From assembly GCA_031772625.1 (NCBI GenBank), contig CM062818.1, positions 1,683,360,167-1,683,424,166 on the forward strand: a stretch of 64,000 nucleotides of DNA, written 5' to 3'. The notes beneath the pieces were generated by a model. It was not told where the DNA came from. It did not search any database and worked only from the letters and a program-made list of their open reading frames with translations. The DNA is from Pinus tabuliformis. Taxonomy: Eukaryota; Streptophyta; Pinopsida; Pinales; Pinaceae. A program made the translations under genes and the position numbers. Shown here piece by piece: positions 33,251 to 43,660 of this stretch (its first letter is position 1; each line of letters begins with the position of its first letter).

Positions 33251-34962
33251 AGAACTTGTTTATTCATTTCATTTGTGTTTCCGTCATTTGTTTACTTCAT
33301 AGACTTGACAGCAATTCTTGAACTGCATCTTTCCCGGATGCAAAGTAAAAGTTGTTGCTTTGATCCAGTATGTTGGACTTGTCTATGATCTAAACTAGAT
33401 CCACAAATGATTTGATTGATCCTTGTGATAGTCTTTAGTACCCTATCAAAGCATCCCTCTGTTTATACCTTGCTTGTGTTTCTGATTTGGCCTAAAACAG
33501 TTGATTTTTGAGCATTTTGTGACCCAGAAACCAAGAGAAACGAGAGTTTCTCTCTTCAGCGCAGGCACTGTGAAGGCAGTCTACATTTCAACGCAGGTCC
33601 CGAAGGGACTACTTGCGCTGAATGTCAAATTGACAGTGTTGGACCTGCGCTGAACGAATGTGGCCTTGAGCAGCTGGGGTTCTTTGTCCTTTGTTGCCCT
33701 GTTTTGATCTCTATTTTTTGCAGCCTTTAACCAGCATAGGTACTAGCCTGATAACCCTTTTCTTTGCCTGAATTCCGCCCCATTTTTGTACAAAAAGATT
33801 GTGAATGTTTTTATGTGTTTGTGGCGTCATTTACAGTCTTCCTTTGCATGAGTAAAGTAGTCTTTCTGTAGCCTTTGATTCAGATCTGATTGAGAGTGAT
33901 CTTAGAAGAGAGTTCATTGGCTGTTTGTTCAGATTGATTATAGTTTTACTTTTTCTTATTGGTTTGAATTTGTCTCTTTCAAAGTATCAAAACAAGTCTT
34001 TATTTCGAAAATCGCAAAGTGATTGTAATCTCTTCTACCCTTGTTGATTTCGAAGAAAGTGAACTTGTTTATTTTGATCATTGTAAAAGCAAATTCAAAG
34101 TTGTGCAAAAAGCTTTCTTTGTAGGCATTTATACTAAGAAAGTGAAAACAAACACCTGCATTGTGCATTTTGCATTTGATAGTTTGCATGTTGGATTTAG
34201 GGAAAGTGCATTAGAGTGTGCTGATTGCTCTTTGAGAAAAGATAGTCGCTCTCTTTTCCCTTAGTAGCTAGGATTTTCAAAGTTGAAAGATTGTAAAGCT
34301 TGCTTATCATCTTAGACTGCATTTAGGAATTTGTATCATACATCTCGTGGTGAACCTTGAAAGGAAAACTTTAAAAAGATCAACCTAAAATAAAATGAAT
34401 GAACCTAACAACGCTTTGTAACATAACACACAACATAGAGGTCTAGGCTAGAGATGTGTTCCGGCGTCGTTAAGCCTAGTGACTGTCGATCTCTAAGAAG
34501 GTGGGTGATTCCTCCTGAGAGACGGTAGCGCTAGTACAGATTTGTGCGCCCACGTACCGTCGCGTATATATTGGGAGACCCCTATAGGCATATATCTTTT
34601 ATCCTTAGGAAGCCGTGTCGGCCGCCCTACTGATCGCAATGCAGTGAACACAGCATTCACGAAGATCGACCACCCGTATCGTAAAACGTATTCTGTGGTT
34701 TTGCGAAAATTTTGGCACACCCTCTGCCTAGATCTCCAGAGCAGTTTCTTTTGGCCTTTTTCAGACTCTATAACAGAAAAATTCCATCCGAGCATTTGTC
34801 ACTTCGGGCTCGTTAAAACATCGAAGGAGACTAGAGTCATCTTTAGCTTTTTCTCGACTCTTTAAAACTGAAAAAGCAAGTTGTGTCTAAAGCGTCGTTA
34901 ACAATTTATTTTAAACGGAACAATCACCCTTTAATTCCTGCGTTGATCTTTAGGTTGAAAAG
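33251..34962 (+). other. Long untranslated leader of the element
   Basis: 1.7 kb without a recognisable protein domain. It holds three pseudoknot-like hairpins (34738-34877) close to the ORF start and a splice-like GGTAAG upstream in U5. Other ORFs of up to 107 codons show no family resemblance. Confidence 0.55.
34738..34877 (+). promoter_or_regulatory. Leader cluster of three loop-complementary hairpins
   Basis: Unit 2: upstream CGAGC (34789-34793), stem CTTCG/CGAAG (34802-34806, 34822-34826), loop GCTCG (34808-34812). Unit 3: upstream AGAGTC (34833-34838), stem GCTTTTTC/GAAAAAGC (34846-34853, 34870-34877), loop GACTCT (34856-34861). Unit 1 is weaker: TTTTTC/GAAAAA (34757-34762, 34776-34781), with AGAG (34738-34741) facing loop CTCT (34766-34769). 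Each upstream segment pairs with the loop, giving A-B-A'-B' order. Confidence 0.6.
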
Positions 34963-36525
34963 ATGGAGCACACCAATCAAGGAGTTCCCTTGGGTGGAAA
35001 TACTAGTCCCTTCTCCTCTTGGGGAGATGTTGGTGCGCCCCATATGGCCACATTGTCGCTTCCAGGACTGACAATTGGCCTACCAGTTTGGCTCTTTTCG
35101 ACCAATGTCGTTCAGAATACCACCACTCCTGAACAGTCGAGTCAACAGTTAGATCAGACAAGAGTTGCCTCCCAGCCTTCCACTTCATCTTCCTCCCCTC
35201 CTTCCTCTTCGCTTGACGGAACTGGTCGATCGAAAAATCGGGTTCCTAAGGAGAAGAAGGAGAAGAAGAAGAAAGAAAAGAAGAAGAAGGAGCCTAAGGC
35301 GACTGGGGGCAAACAAGTGTCATCTAACAAAACTCCACACACCGCACTCGTAAGGCCTAAATCGCCATGCGTCATATGCAGGGGAGACCACTTCCATAGA
35401 GATTGTCCCCGTATCCCACGGATACTAAGAGACTGGTCCCCCCGTTTGCACAATTCGGGAGCATCGACCTCTGATAGCCATGTCGATTTCTCACCGTCAA
35501 CTAGTGGGAGTGAAGCTCCAGGATAGAATGGGAAAGTTAAATTTCCCTGCAGACTATGTGAAGGTGATCACGCCATCCACCGTTGTCCCTTCTTAGACGA
35601 GGCAAAAAGAGTTCTGGAAGATCGCCCGATTTTACGAGCGAATCTTCCTCCTGGATATCAAAGACTCCTGCCAAGTCCCTCACTAGTTGAGAATCCGGCT
35701 GAGCCACTTAGATGGTCAGCTGAAGCACCTGTCATTGAAGAAGAACTGTCTGGATCCATGCCTGACGAAAGTCAAAAGGTTGATACGGCAGTTGACCCGG
35801 TTTTGCCTTCAGAGGCTCCATCTTCGAATGACACCATAACAGAGGAGAATACAAACGACACCGTCCAGGTTCTCTTCATCAGCACTGACTCTGATGATCA
35901 AGGGGGCAATGCCACCATTCCTTTGTCGCAGGAAGGAAGTTCATCAGAGCGCTATCCGGCCGTATATTCGGTCCCACCACCAAGCAACCTGGTTGTATCC
36001 TTTGATTGGAACCAACTAGGCAGACCCCGGTTGCCAGCCAGTGTACCATTCAGAATTATTTGTCAAATATACAGAATGGTAATGGCAGGCACTATCATTG
36101 ATGAGGGGGCATCTGTGAGTATCCTTTCCTCTATTTCTTGGAAAGCGCTTGGTTCGCCGACGCTTTTACCTGAGATGAGAAATCTATCAGGTTTTGATAA
36201 AGGAACTAGTCGACCTTTAGGGATCCTCCCCAATGTGCCCATAATATTGAAAGGGAAGACCGTTCATATGAACGTGATGGTCGTTCAAGGACCCTTGGAT
36301 TATAACCTACTCCTTGGACGAGACTATATATATTGCATGGGAGCTGTAGTCTCCTCACTCTTTAGAGTAATGTGTTTTCTGCATGGAGGAAGAGTGGTCA
36401 AGCTCGTGGACCAACTTTCGTTCCCCGGATCACACATCGCAAATAGTCATGTACCATCCCTAAATGGTCTATACACGCAAGAAGTGTCTCAACCCACGGT
36501 CCGTCCTCCTGATGAGCGCGAGTAA
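34963..36525 (+). pseudogene. Zinc-knuckle and retropepsin ORF of non-autonomous element
   Basis: One frame from the ATG at 34963 (MEHTNQGVPLGG) to the stop at 36523-36525, with a single internal TAG at 35524-35526. Features in order: a serine-rich segment, a basic run of lysine and glutamate near residues 95-112, a first knuckle CVICRGDHFHRDCP near 35368, and a second CRLCEGDHAIHRCP near 35552, both C-x2-C-x3-H-x4-C. A retropepsin-like domain follows with the active-site block IIDEGASVSILSS near 36095 and NLLLGRDYIY near 36305. DEGAS in place of DSG/DTG is usual in the related plant proteins I know. No capsid-like gag domain precedes the knuckles. The protein would bind RNA and cleave itself. 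The one stop makes this copy defective, or a readthrough product. Confidence 0.85.
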
Positions 36526-39000
36526 TCGGGTGGATATGACTGGAACCCAGGGGGGCATGCATCCTGGCCTGCTTCGGCAGGGAAACTTTGGGTATAAGGT
36601 AGGTTTCCGCGGGAGAACATGACTAGTCCGTACCCCGTCCGTGGATGGAAGAGGGGTTGTTCTAGAATAGGATTCTTTTGTCAAAGTTACGTGTTTGGCA
36701 CCAGTCATTCACCCTTGTCTGCTTCGGTAGACATTGCCGAGGAAGTGTTTTGTTTGAAAGATTAACGAGACAATCTTTGGGTAACCTGAAAGAGGTAAGC
36801 CTCTCTCGATTTAAAACAAATGTTTTGGCAGAGGGTAAGTAGAGGTAACCTTGAAATTCTGTTTTATACCTGGGGGCATGCAAACCTTTTGGAGTGCAAG
36901 CAAAGAGCGGTTATTTATCTGTTTTTTGGGTTAGCCATTTCCTAACTTGTATAAAGAAAGGATGGGGAGCAAAGCTTAGTGAGATGAAGCTCCCTAAAAA
37001 ATAGAATCTTGATGAGACACTCTTATCTTATGACTGGGTAATCAAGCAGTTTTAGCATAAAGTTCATGCTCGTTAAAAAATAAACGCAAGATCCGAGCAG
37101 TTTTAACGCGGTCTTCATGCTCGTTAAAAAATAAATATAAGCAGTGAGCAATGTTTCCTCCAGAGTTTAAGCTCATTTTTATCTAAAAAATGAACCTATC
37201 CCAGTAAATAACCACTGTGATCGTAAATTTATCAGCCATAAAAACCTTGGTTGTGTTTGCACCTGCCACCTCCATCTTTCATTTGGCCGATCGTTCACCC
37301 CCATATGATTGTTTACCCATTTTGAGGAACAGCTGCGAAGAGTGATTTCACCTAGCCATCCTTGTGACACTGCCGTGATTGGAAAATTCCAACCTGTACC
37401 TGGAATCAGTTGTTATCCCTGTTTATCACTCGTTCCTCAAAAGACGAGTCTTCTTTAAGCTCTTTTCAACTGACTCGTAAAATATGAAAAGATTGTCGAG
37501 TTTTGGTCTTCCAGCTCATTAAAAGGACATGAAGAGCTATCCCTCCTCTAGATTTTAATCTTTTTGGACCTGAGGGATTATTGCACAAAAAGGTCGAGTG
37601 CTTGTTTTATTCGGCTCGTTAAAGTTATCGAAAACTCATCCCTTTTGTATTGTTTTATACTTTTTCGGACTTAAGGGATTAGATGACGAAAAAGTAATTT
37701 TGGAGTTAACTTTATGTACCTTTTCAGACTCTCTAAAAATGAAAAGGACCGAGTTATCCTTGTCGTTAGACTCGTTAAAATTATTAAATAGCGACAAACT
37801 TGTCTTTAGACGAGAACGAGTTTCCCTATCGCTAGGCTCGTTAAAACATAGCGATGGGCTTGCCCGGAGGGCAGGTTATAGAACAAGCATATGTTATCCT
37901 CCTCAAGCTTGACAAAAATAAAGAGGTACTAGTCAACAATGACTGGGGAAAAATCAAGAAAACTTTGATGGTAGCAGGTCGCTCTTGAACATGACACTTT
38001 TCCTCCGTACCACAATCGGGTTGGGTTGTTTCATTCACTGGTCACATCACCATGGTCTTGCCATACCATCCATATTTGGGGTAATGCTACCAATCCATCG
38101 CATCAGTGTCGCCATATGTTCAAGAGAAGTCATTCAGGAAGAGTCAACCGGGTCCCATCCACTGCCATACATTATCCTTCATCCATTCATGACCGCCACC
38201 CTGAATCATATGTCACAGATTGTTTTCACCTCCATTAAAATCATTAGCTCCGTTCCGTGTCACTGATGTGGGATTCATTAAGGCCCTCCTTTGACGGATC
38301 GCTCCTTGTCGACATCAGCTCATTATCCAAGGAGTTGATCTAGGAACAACCCCTTCAGTACTTTGAAGCTTGCATGCCTCAATGGCAAGTTTCTCACTTC
38401 CTGCGACAGGTATACATCAATGACCTTCGACCAGAAGATTTTGCGTGGTGTTCGACGCCAAGTCCTTTATTCACACCATGTGAATTGTACTACAGTACCT
38501 TGAGGGTCATTATCATTATCGGTGATTCCTCTCATGCTTGTTAACGGTTTACATCATTGACCGGTAATCAAGCGATGTCTTTCCATGTTCGACTTCAGCG
38601 CAATTCTCACATGGATCGACTTGTACTTAGAGTGAAGAATCGAACGAGTTTGAAGACCCCGGATCTAGTTTCATCCATCTGGGCTGCGATATATATTCAG
38701 GAAAAATAAAGACATTTGACATGTACATCATTGCAGCAGATGATCATCCTACTCAAAGTATGATAATTTTCACCAAAATTATCAGTCTACCATCAGACGA
38801 TCGTCTGTTCTATGTACAAAAATGAATTTATAAAACTGAGCATGGGAATGCCCGCCTCAGCTAGATCATGAAAGCAGTATGAATCATAATGTATTGTATT
38901 GTATTTTATTACAGGTCTCCTCCCAGCAGATGGATGAACTTCGGACCCTCCTAGATAAAGCATTTCACCCGATAAACGGCCTCATACTTTAGGGGGCAAC
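36526..39000 (+). other. Noncoding 3' part of the element, with hairpin array
   Basis: 2.5 kb with no pol domains. The stretch 37040-37860 is rich in CTCGTTAAAA (for example 37074, 37111, 37615, 37771, 37837) and in hairpins. The 3' end AGGGGGCAAC just before 39001 is the likely polypurine tract. Confidence 0.6.
37444..37855 (+). promoter_or_regulatory. Array of pseudoknot-like hairpins in the retroelement
   Basis: Listed as upstream segment A, stem B, loop A', stem B'. Unit a: ACGAGTC 37444, TCTTTTCA 37461, GACTCGT 37472, TGAAAAGA 37485. Unit b: ATCCCTC 37539, CTTTTTG 37560, GAGGGAT 37572, CAAAAAG 37586. Unit c: ATCCCTT 37638, TACTTTTTCG 37658, AAGGGAT 37673, CGAAAAAGTA 37687. Unit d: GAGTT 37703, CCTTTTCA 37719, GACTC 37727, TGAAAAGG 37740. 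Unit e: CGAGTT 37750, TTGTCGTTA 37760, GACTCG 37769, TAGCGACAA 37789. Unit f: AACGAG 37815, ATCGCTA 37828, CTCGTT 37837, TAGCGAT 37849. A pairs with A' (one G-U in d and e) and B with B' (one G-U in e). Two weaker units lie near 37498-37535 and 37595-37635. Function unknown; RNA packaging, dimerisation or translation control are guesses. Confidence 0.65.
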
Positions 39001-40102
39001 TGTTATAGACATTTTTGTGCCTTGCATCACTGAGCATGAAATGTCAATAATCAAGGGATCCAAAGTCCCTAAACATGTTGTTCCTACCCCTAGAGGAACA
39101 AGGCCAAGTAACCACAGCAATTCACAAAAGTTCTCCACCTGAAAACACTCAAAAACAAGGCAATTCTGGATCATGTCAACTGCTCCACTGAGCATCTACG
39201 CTGAATGTCAACTACTCCACTCTCTACTTGCGTTGAATGTCAACTGCAAAGAAGGCTACCTGCGCTGAGCGAGTTTGGACAAATGGCAGAGTCATTCCTC
39301 AAGGTGTCAATGCCCAGGAAGCTTCCAAAATGACACTTGGATCAGGGAATTCGACTGGTGATGAGTAAGAGGTTCCAAATATCCAAGTGGAAGCAAGAAC
39401 CTCCAAGTGGACTCAAGAACTGAAGTGGGAGAGGACACTAGTCAGTCTGAGACCAGTCTCAAGCTCACTCATCCTCTCTCCAATATCCCTATATATAGAT
39501 CTCTCTCCATGAGGTCAGGGGAGGCTAGAATTTGGTATTTGCAAAGAATTTTTGTTGGTTTGTGGCTAGAAACATTGGGTGTGTTATGCTTTGAAAGGAG
39601 CTGAAGAAGGAATTCCATTCTGCTGGGAAGGAGATTCTGGGTTGGAGCCCTATGGGTTGTATCTCTTCTTGAATCCTGTTACTTTCAATAAAGCTATCTT
39701 GATTCTTTCCTATATGCTGGTGTATTTTGTATGATTGCATTAGTATATTTGATTTACTTCTAATCCTGAATCATTTATGAATATGTATATTTGCCTTTGT
39801 ATTGTGTTCTTCTCTTGTCGCAAGTAGCTATTCTCTTGTCACAGGTAGTTGTTCTCTTGTGATCTCGTGGGATTCAAGTAGCTGTTCTCTTGATCAAGCG
39901 AGGAGGCAAGTAGCTGTGGATACACAAAGAGAAGAGGATCTAGTTCGAGGGACAACCGGAAGACAACGGTAAGTATGCCGATCTCCTCTCTTTCATATTT
40001 CATAAAGGAAGAAATCATGATAGCTGTATTCGTTTGTTGCTAAGGCGCTGTCACACCTTAGGTGGATAGGATCGTCCTAAATAGGCATTTTTCCCCACAA
40101 CA
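39001..40102 (+). repeat. 3' LTR of the zinc-knuckle/protease element
   Basis: Same length and ends as the 5' LTR, about 98.3 percent identical by eye, followed by the target duplication ATCTT. Confidence 0.96.
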
Positions 40103-40172
40103 ATCTTTGCCAAAATCTGAGGAACGAGGTTTTTTTCAAGGTCCTTCTACCACGAATCCTTCATCAGAGAAT
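40103..40172 (-). pseudogene. NLR array unit 5, tail after the LTR element
   Basis: ATCTTTGCCAAAATCTGAGG to TCATCAGAGAAT matches the other units. The match ends at about 40172, which is the right edge of the array. Confidence 0.85.
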
Positions 40173-41800
40173 ATATTGGTAAGTCTCAAAGATGCCGACT
40201 TGAACAACGTTTCATGAAGGAAAACATAAAACTGATATCCCAACTCATTCATTTCATTATCCCCACTGGTTCATCACATGATAAAATGAGAAAATCTGAA
40301 CATCTTTTAACAAATATAACACCTCAATTGGAAGACTATATCCAGGAATACTCCAGAAATACTGAAACCATGATCGAAGACACAAAAGAATGATCAAATA
40401 GAACACATGCCAACTTATAAGACAAAACACATCATAGACTCTCTAGCTCATGATGTTGAAGGCAGATGGAAATCAGTGCAGAAGGCCACCCCAAATGGTC
40501 ATGATCGAAGCCAAGAAGCAGAAAAGCCCATTCATAGATACAACGATAACGTGCACGCCAGGAGCTATGACAGTCCAATGATCTGACAGGTTTAAAGCAT
40601 GGGAAAATCAACCCTAAGGAAGCCACAAATAACTTCGCAATAAAATATAAAATATAAAAGCCTGCATGCTGCCTTCTTCATTACCAAGAATTGACCAGCG
40701 TACATCGATAATCAACAAATTACAAGGACTCACCATGCAATGTAAAATAGTCCACAACTAAAGACAAAGACTTTCTCTATAAATATAAGTCATATATATA
40801 TTACTTTCCAAGTCATCAAACAAACAATAAAAATACACTTTAAATGACGCTTGCTATCAAATAAACAACAAAAACACACTTCAAAGGACACTTGCTATCA
40901 AATAAACCATAAAAACACATTTTAAAGTACACTTAACTAATTTGGATGAATATGAAAAGCATAGTATGATTAACACTTGAATATGAAAAGCATAGTATGA
41001 TTAACACTTGGTAATGGTTACAAGGGTGAAAATAATGTTGCATCATTTACCATTCTTAATAGTGATTTCAATGAGGTGGATATTTGGATAATAAAAAAAG
41101 CATAGTATATATACCTACACAAGGGTTACAAGAACATAGTATACTAATGGTTACACAATGTTGCATTATTTACCATGGCAAGTAATGATTAAAAGATTAG
41201 ATGAACTATGATTAAAAGATTCATTTACAATGGTAAGTAATGATTAAGAGATTGGATAAACCATTCTAAGTAAGTAATGATTAAAACACTGGATGAACGA
41301 TTCTAAGTAATGATTAAAAGATTGAATGAAGTGATGGGCTTTATACCTCACCACTTCTTACATGGTAAAAAGGTGTACTTCAACCAAAAAGCCACCCCAC
41401 CACTTCCTCACGTCGTGAAACCTGGACTCAATGAAAAAGCACAAGCACGGAATTTAAATTCAAAATATAAAGTCATTCCCTCTGTTATACGCCATCGGAG
41501 AGGGAGTGTGGGAGGCTGGCTGCACAACAGAGGTCGGGTGGCTGTCTTTGGATTTAGGAGCCTGCCAAGTTTTATCATATAGTTGCATGTCATTTCTCTG
41601 CCCTGCTAAGTCATTTCTCTGCTGCCTGCATTTATCACTGCTGCTCAACCACAACATTCTCTGGATCCGTTCAAAATGGTCATTCTCTGAGTCTGAAATC
41701 AGCCATATTGGTCAGTTCGTTCTCAAGTGTAAACTCGGTTCCCACAAGAACTTCAGCTTCCAAATTGTGGGTCTACAAGCACCCCAGAAAGAGACCTCGT
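40173..41800. other. Gene-free AT-rich stretch with small tandem repeats
   Basis: Contains the dispersed repeat copy at 40764-40850, then CTTGCTATCAAATAAAC repeats (40851-40910), GCATAGTATGATTAACACTT repeats (40957-41010) and several AGTAATGATTAAAAGATT copies (41190-41325). No domain-bearing ORF. Confidence 0.6.
40764..40850. repeat. Dispersed repeat copy B (partner at 16706-16795)
   Basis: Near-identical to the copy at 16.7 kb and in the same orientation, differing at one base of ATATC/ATATA. Confidence 0.85.
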
Positions 41801-42028
41801 ATAAATGGAAAGATGGGTTAGCTCCTCTGCCTCTGAGACAGGCCTTTGTAATTGCAAGAATCCTCTGGGTTTAGAGGCTGTGTATATATGGAAAGATGGG
41901 TTAGCTCCTCTGCCTTCCAGACAGGCCTTTGTAATTGTAAGAATTCCCTGGGTTTAGAGCCTGTGTATAAATGGAAATATGGGTTAGCTCTTTTGCCTTC
42001 CAGACAGGCCTTTGTAATTGCAAGAAGC
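41801..42028 (+). repeat. 83-bp tandem repeat, 2.7 copies, next to kinase pseudogene
   Basis: Units begin at 41801, 41884 and 41967 with ATAWATGGAAAKATGGGTTAG and include GACAGGCCTTTGTAATTG. Because 83 is not a multiple of three, each copy shifts the frame. This explains the three overlapping ORFs there. Confidence 0.92.
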
Positions 42029-42970
42029 CCCGGGGAAATCCATGAAGTCTATCATGGGTTTGGGTACCCAGATAACGTTGTGGGTCGTGGAAGCCATGGT
42101 TACGTGTATAAGGGCGTCTGAGATGATGGCACAGCCTTTGCTGTCAAAAAACACACTCCGCAGACAGGAGACTTATAAAAGAAATGCAAGACGCTGGGGA
42201 GAGTGAGACAACGGTATCTGGTGAGATTAATTGGAGCATGGTTGAGTTTCCATAAAATATCTTTGGTTATGGAGTTTATGTCGCAGGAAAGCCTTGATTA
42301 ACATTTGCATTGCAATGAAAATAATTCCAAGTTGGGTTTAAAAAGCCGGCTGAGCATTCTCAAGGGCGTTGGCCACGGGTTGGATTATCTTCACGACACC
42401 GCCCTATCGCCATTGTTCATGGCGATCACTGCTCTACGTCCAACGTTTTATTGGATGAGACGCTGACCGCCCATGTTGGAGATTTTGGTACTTAACGTCT
42501 GATGATCTCTGCAGCAGAGCACGACGATTCAACAGCAGCCTCAAGAGACAGCTCAAGTCATGTTATGGGATCTATCGGTAAATACTGATGTACTATTAGA
42601 TTGAGCGATATTGTTTACAGAATAGATATGACTGACTGATAAAGGTTCTTACATATATTGATTACAGAATTGGGTATTGTGGGGTGCCCGTCTCTAAGAG
42701 GGGACGTATACAGCTACATCATCTTGGTGTTGGAAAGAGGCCCACAGACTCAATCAGTTTCGACGTTGCAGAGTTGGGTAGGTGATACATTCCCGGACAG
42801 ATTGACGAGAATTTTGTGAAGGAGATTAGAAAGGAAGAAGATGATGAAGTTGAAGTTGAACATTTACATCGGAGGAGAATACAAAATCTTGACAATCTCG
42901 AGTCTAAATTTGTGCAGATCACAGAAGATACACCCGAGGAAACATTGGCGGTGAGAATGGTTTCCACTGG
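42029..42970 (+). pseudogene. LRR receptor-like kinase, kinase-domain pseudogene (two exons)
   Basis: Functional relatives are plasma-membrane receptor kinases. Exon 1 reads, with stops, VVGRGSHGYVYKGV (glycine loop near 42080), DDGTAFAVKKH (the AVKK lysine), SLVMEFMSQESLD and LKGVGHGLDYLHDTA. After a frameshift it continues as IVHGDHCSTSNVLLDETL and HVGDFGT (catalytic and DFG regions, HGD replacing HRD). It ends GSI at a donor GTAAAT (42578). A 90-bp intron follows. Exon 2 from 42668 reads RGDVYSYIILVLE and SWVGDTFPDRLTRIL, then a stop. LRR and membrane parts are absent. At least three stops and one frameshift show it is dead. Confidence 0.85.
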
Positions 42971-43274
42971 GAAATTATGATTATTTTGCGTCGTTCTTTT
43001 TCGTCTCTTCCACTTCTTTCTTTCTATTTTTCATGACTGGATTTCGTCTTCCTTTCTGTTTCTGCTTTCTTCCTGTGATCTTCTTCTTTCCTCCTGTTTT
43101 CTGTTTCTATCTCTGATCATCATTTAGTCTTTGTTGGATTCTAGTACTGGGAATATTAAGGAAAGTCCTAACAGCTGATATGTTGGTTATGGCTTTGATA
43201 TTTGCTATTCATTTATGCACTGATTTGTGAAGTAAGGTGGAGGATCTTTATTGTTTTCTCTTCTTGATGCAGCG

Positions 43275-43654
43275 ATGGTTTCTGAATTGGGTTGGTCTGA
43301 TTTTACTTGTTGTCTTCAGAAAAAGAAGACAAGGTACCGTCGTAAATTACCTACCATGGCGACATCCGCAGAAGGTTCATCTCTTGGCTTCCTCTCTTAG
43401 CTTCGTACAGCAGAGTTCACAAACATAGCCTCCTGTCCCGCCCCAGCTCATGGAAGGATTGCAAAGCAGCGCCATTCCTTTGTTTCTTACTAAGACATAT
43501 GACATGGCGGAGGATCTTTGGATGGACCCAGTCGTCTTCAGCATGGGCAACATTTTTATTATTCGGGACCCCCACCGATTTCTTTCAAAATCTGCTGCTG
43601 CGTTGTTTCAAGCACAATAACTTCTCTAGCTTCGTTCGCCAGCTTAATACTTAT
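43275..43654 (+). pseudogene. Heat-shock transcription factor, first-exon fragment
   Basis: Functional HSFs bind heat-shock elements. The first exon normally encodes the N-terminus and most of the DNA-binding domain. The fragment has MVSELGWSD, then after a shift PQLMEGLQSSAIPLFLTKTYDM and VVFSMGNIFIIRDPHRF. After another frameshift it continues LLLRCFKHNNFSSFVRQLNTY, immediately followed by the donor GTGAGT at 43655. The exon end after QLNTY is the conserved intron position of plant HSF genes. The PPQ-MEGL and KTYDM motifs suggest class A. No second exon was found downstream. Confidence 0.88.
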
Positions 43655-43660
43655 GTGAGT

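Larger units (their letters stand above)
32128..40102 (+). mobile_element. Non-autonomous LTR retrotransposon (zinc-knuckle/protease only)
   Basis: Two 1,102-bp direct LTRs (32128-33229, 39001-40102), both TGTTATAG...CCACAACA, are flanked by the 5-bp duplication ATCTT (32123-32127, 40103-40107). About 19 differences separate the LTRs by eye, near 1.7 percent, so it is younger than the chromovirus if rates are equal. The internal 5.77 kb encodes one ORF with two zinc knuckles and a retropepsin. No reverse transcriptase, RNase H or integrase is found in 36.5-39.0 kb on either strand. It must depend on another element's enzymes. Its noncoding regions carry an array of pseudoknot-like hairpins. 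Confidence 0.95.

Noticed and set aside
34493-34865. 100-codon ORFs on both strands in the retroelement leader
   Set aside because: No domain; they overlap each other and the hairpin cluster, so they are probably chance frames.
37598-37912. 104-codon ORF in the hairpin array
   Set aside because: Repetitive SLDSLKLL-type text is produced by the repeated hairpin motif, not by a protein family.
36526-39000. Hidden RT or integrase in the 32-40 kb element
   Set aside because: I searched all frames for YxDD, HHCC, DDE and RNase H motifs and saw none.
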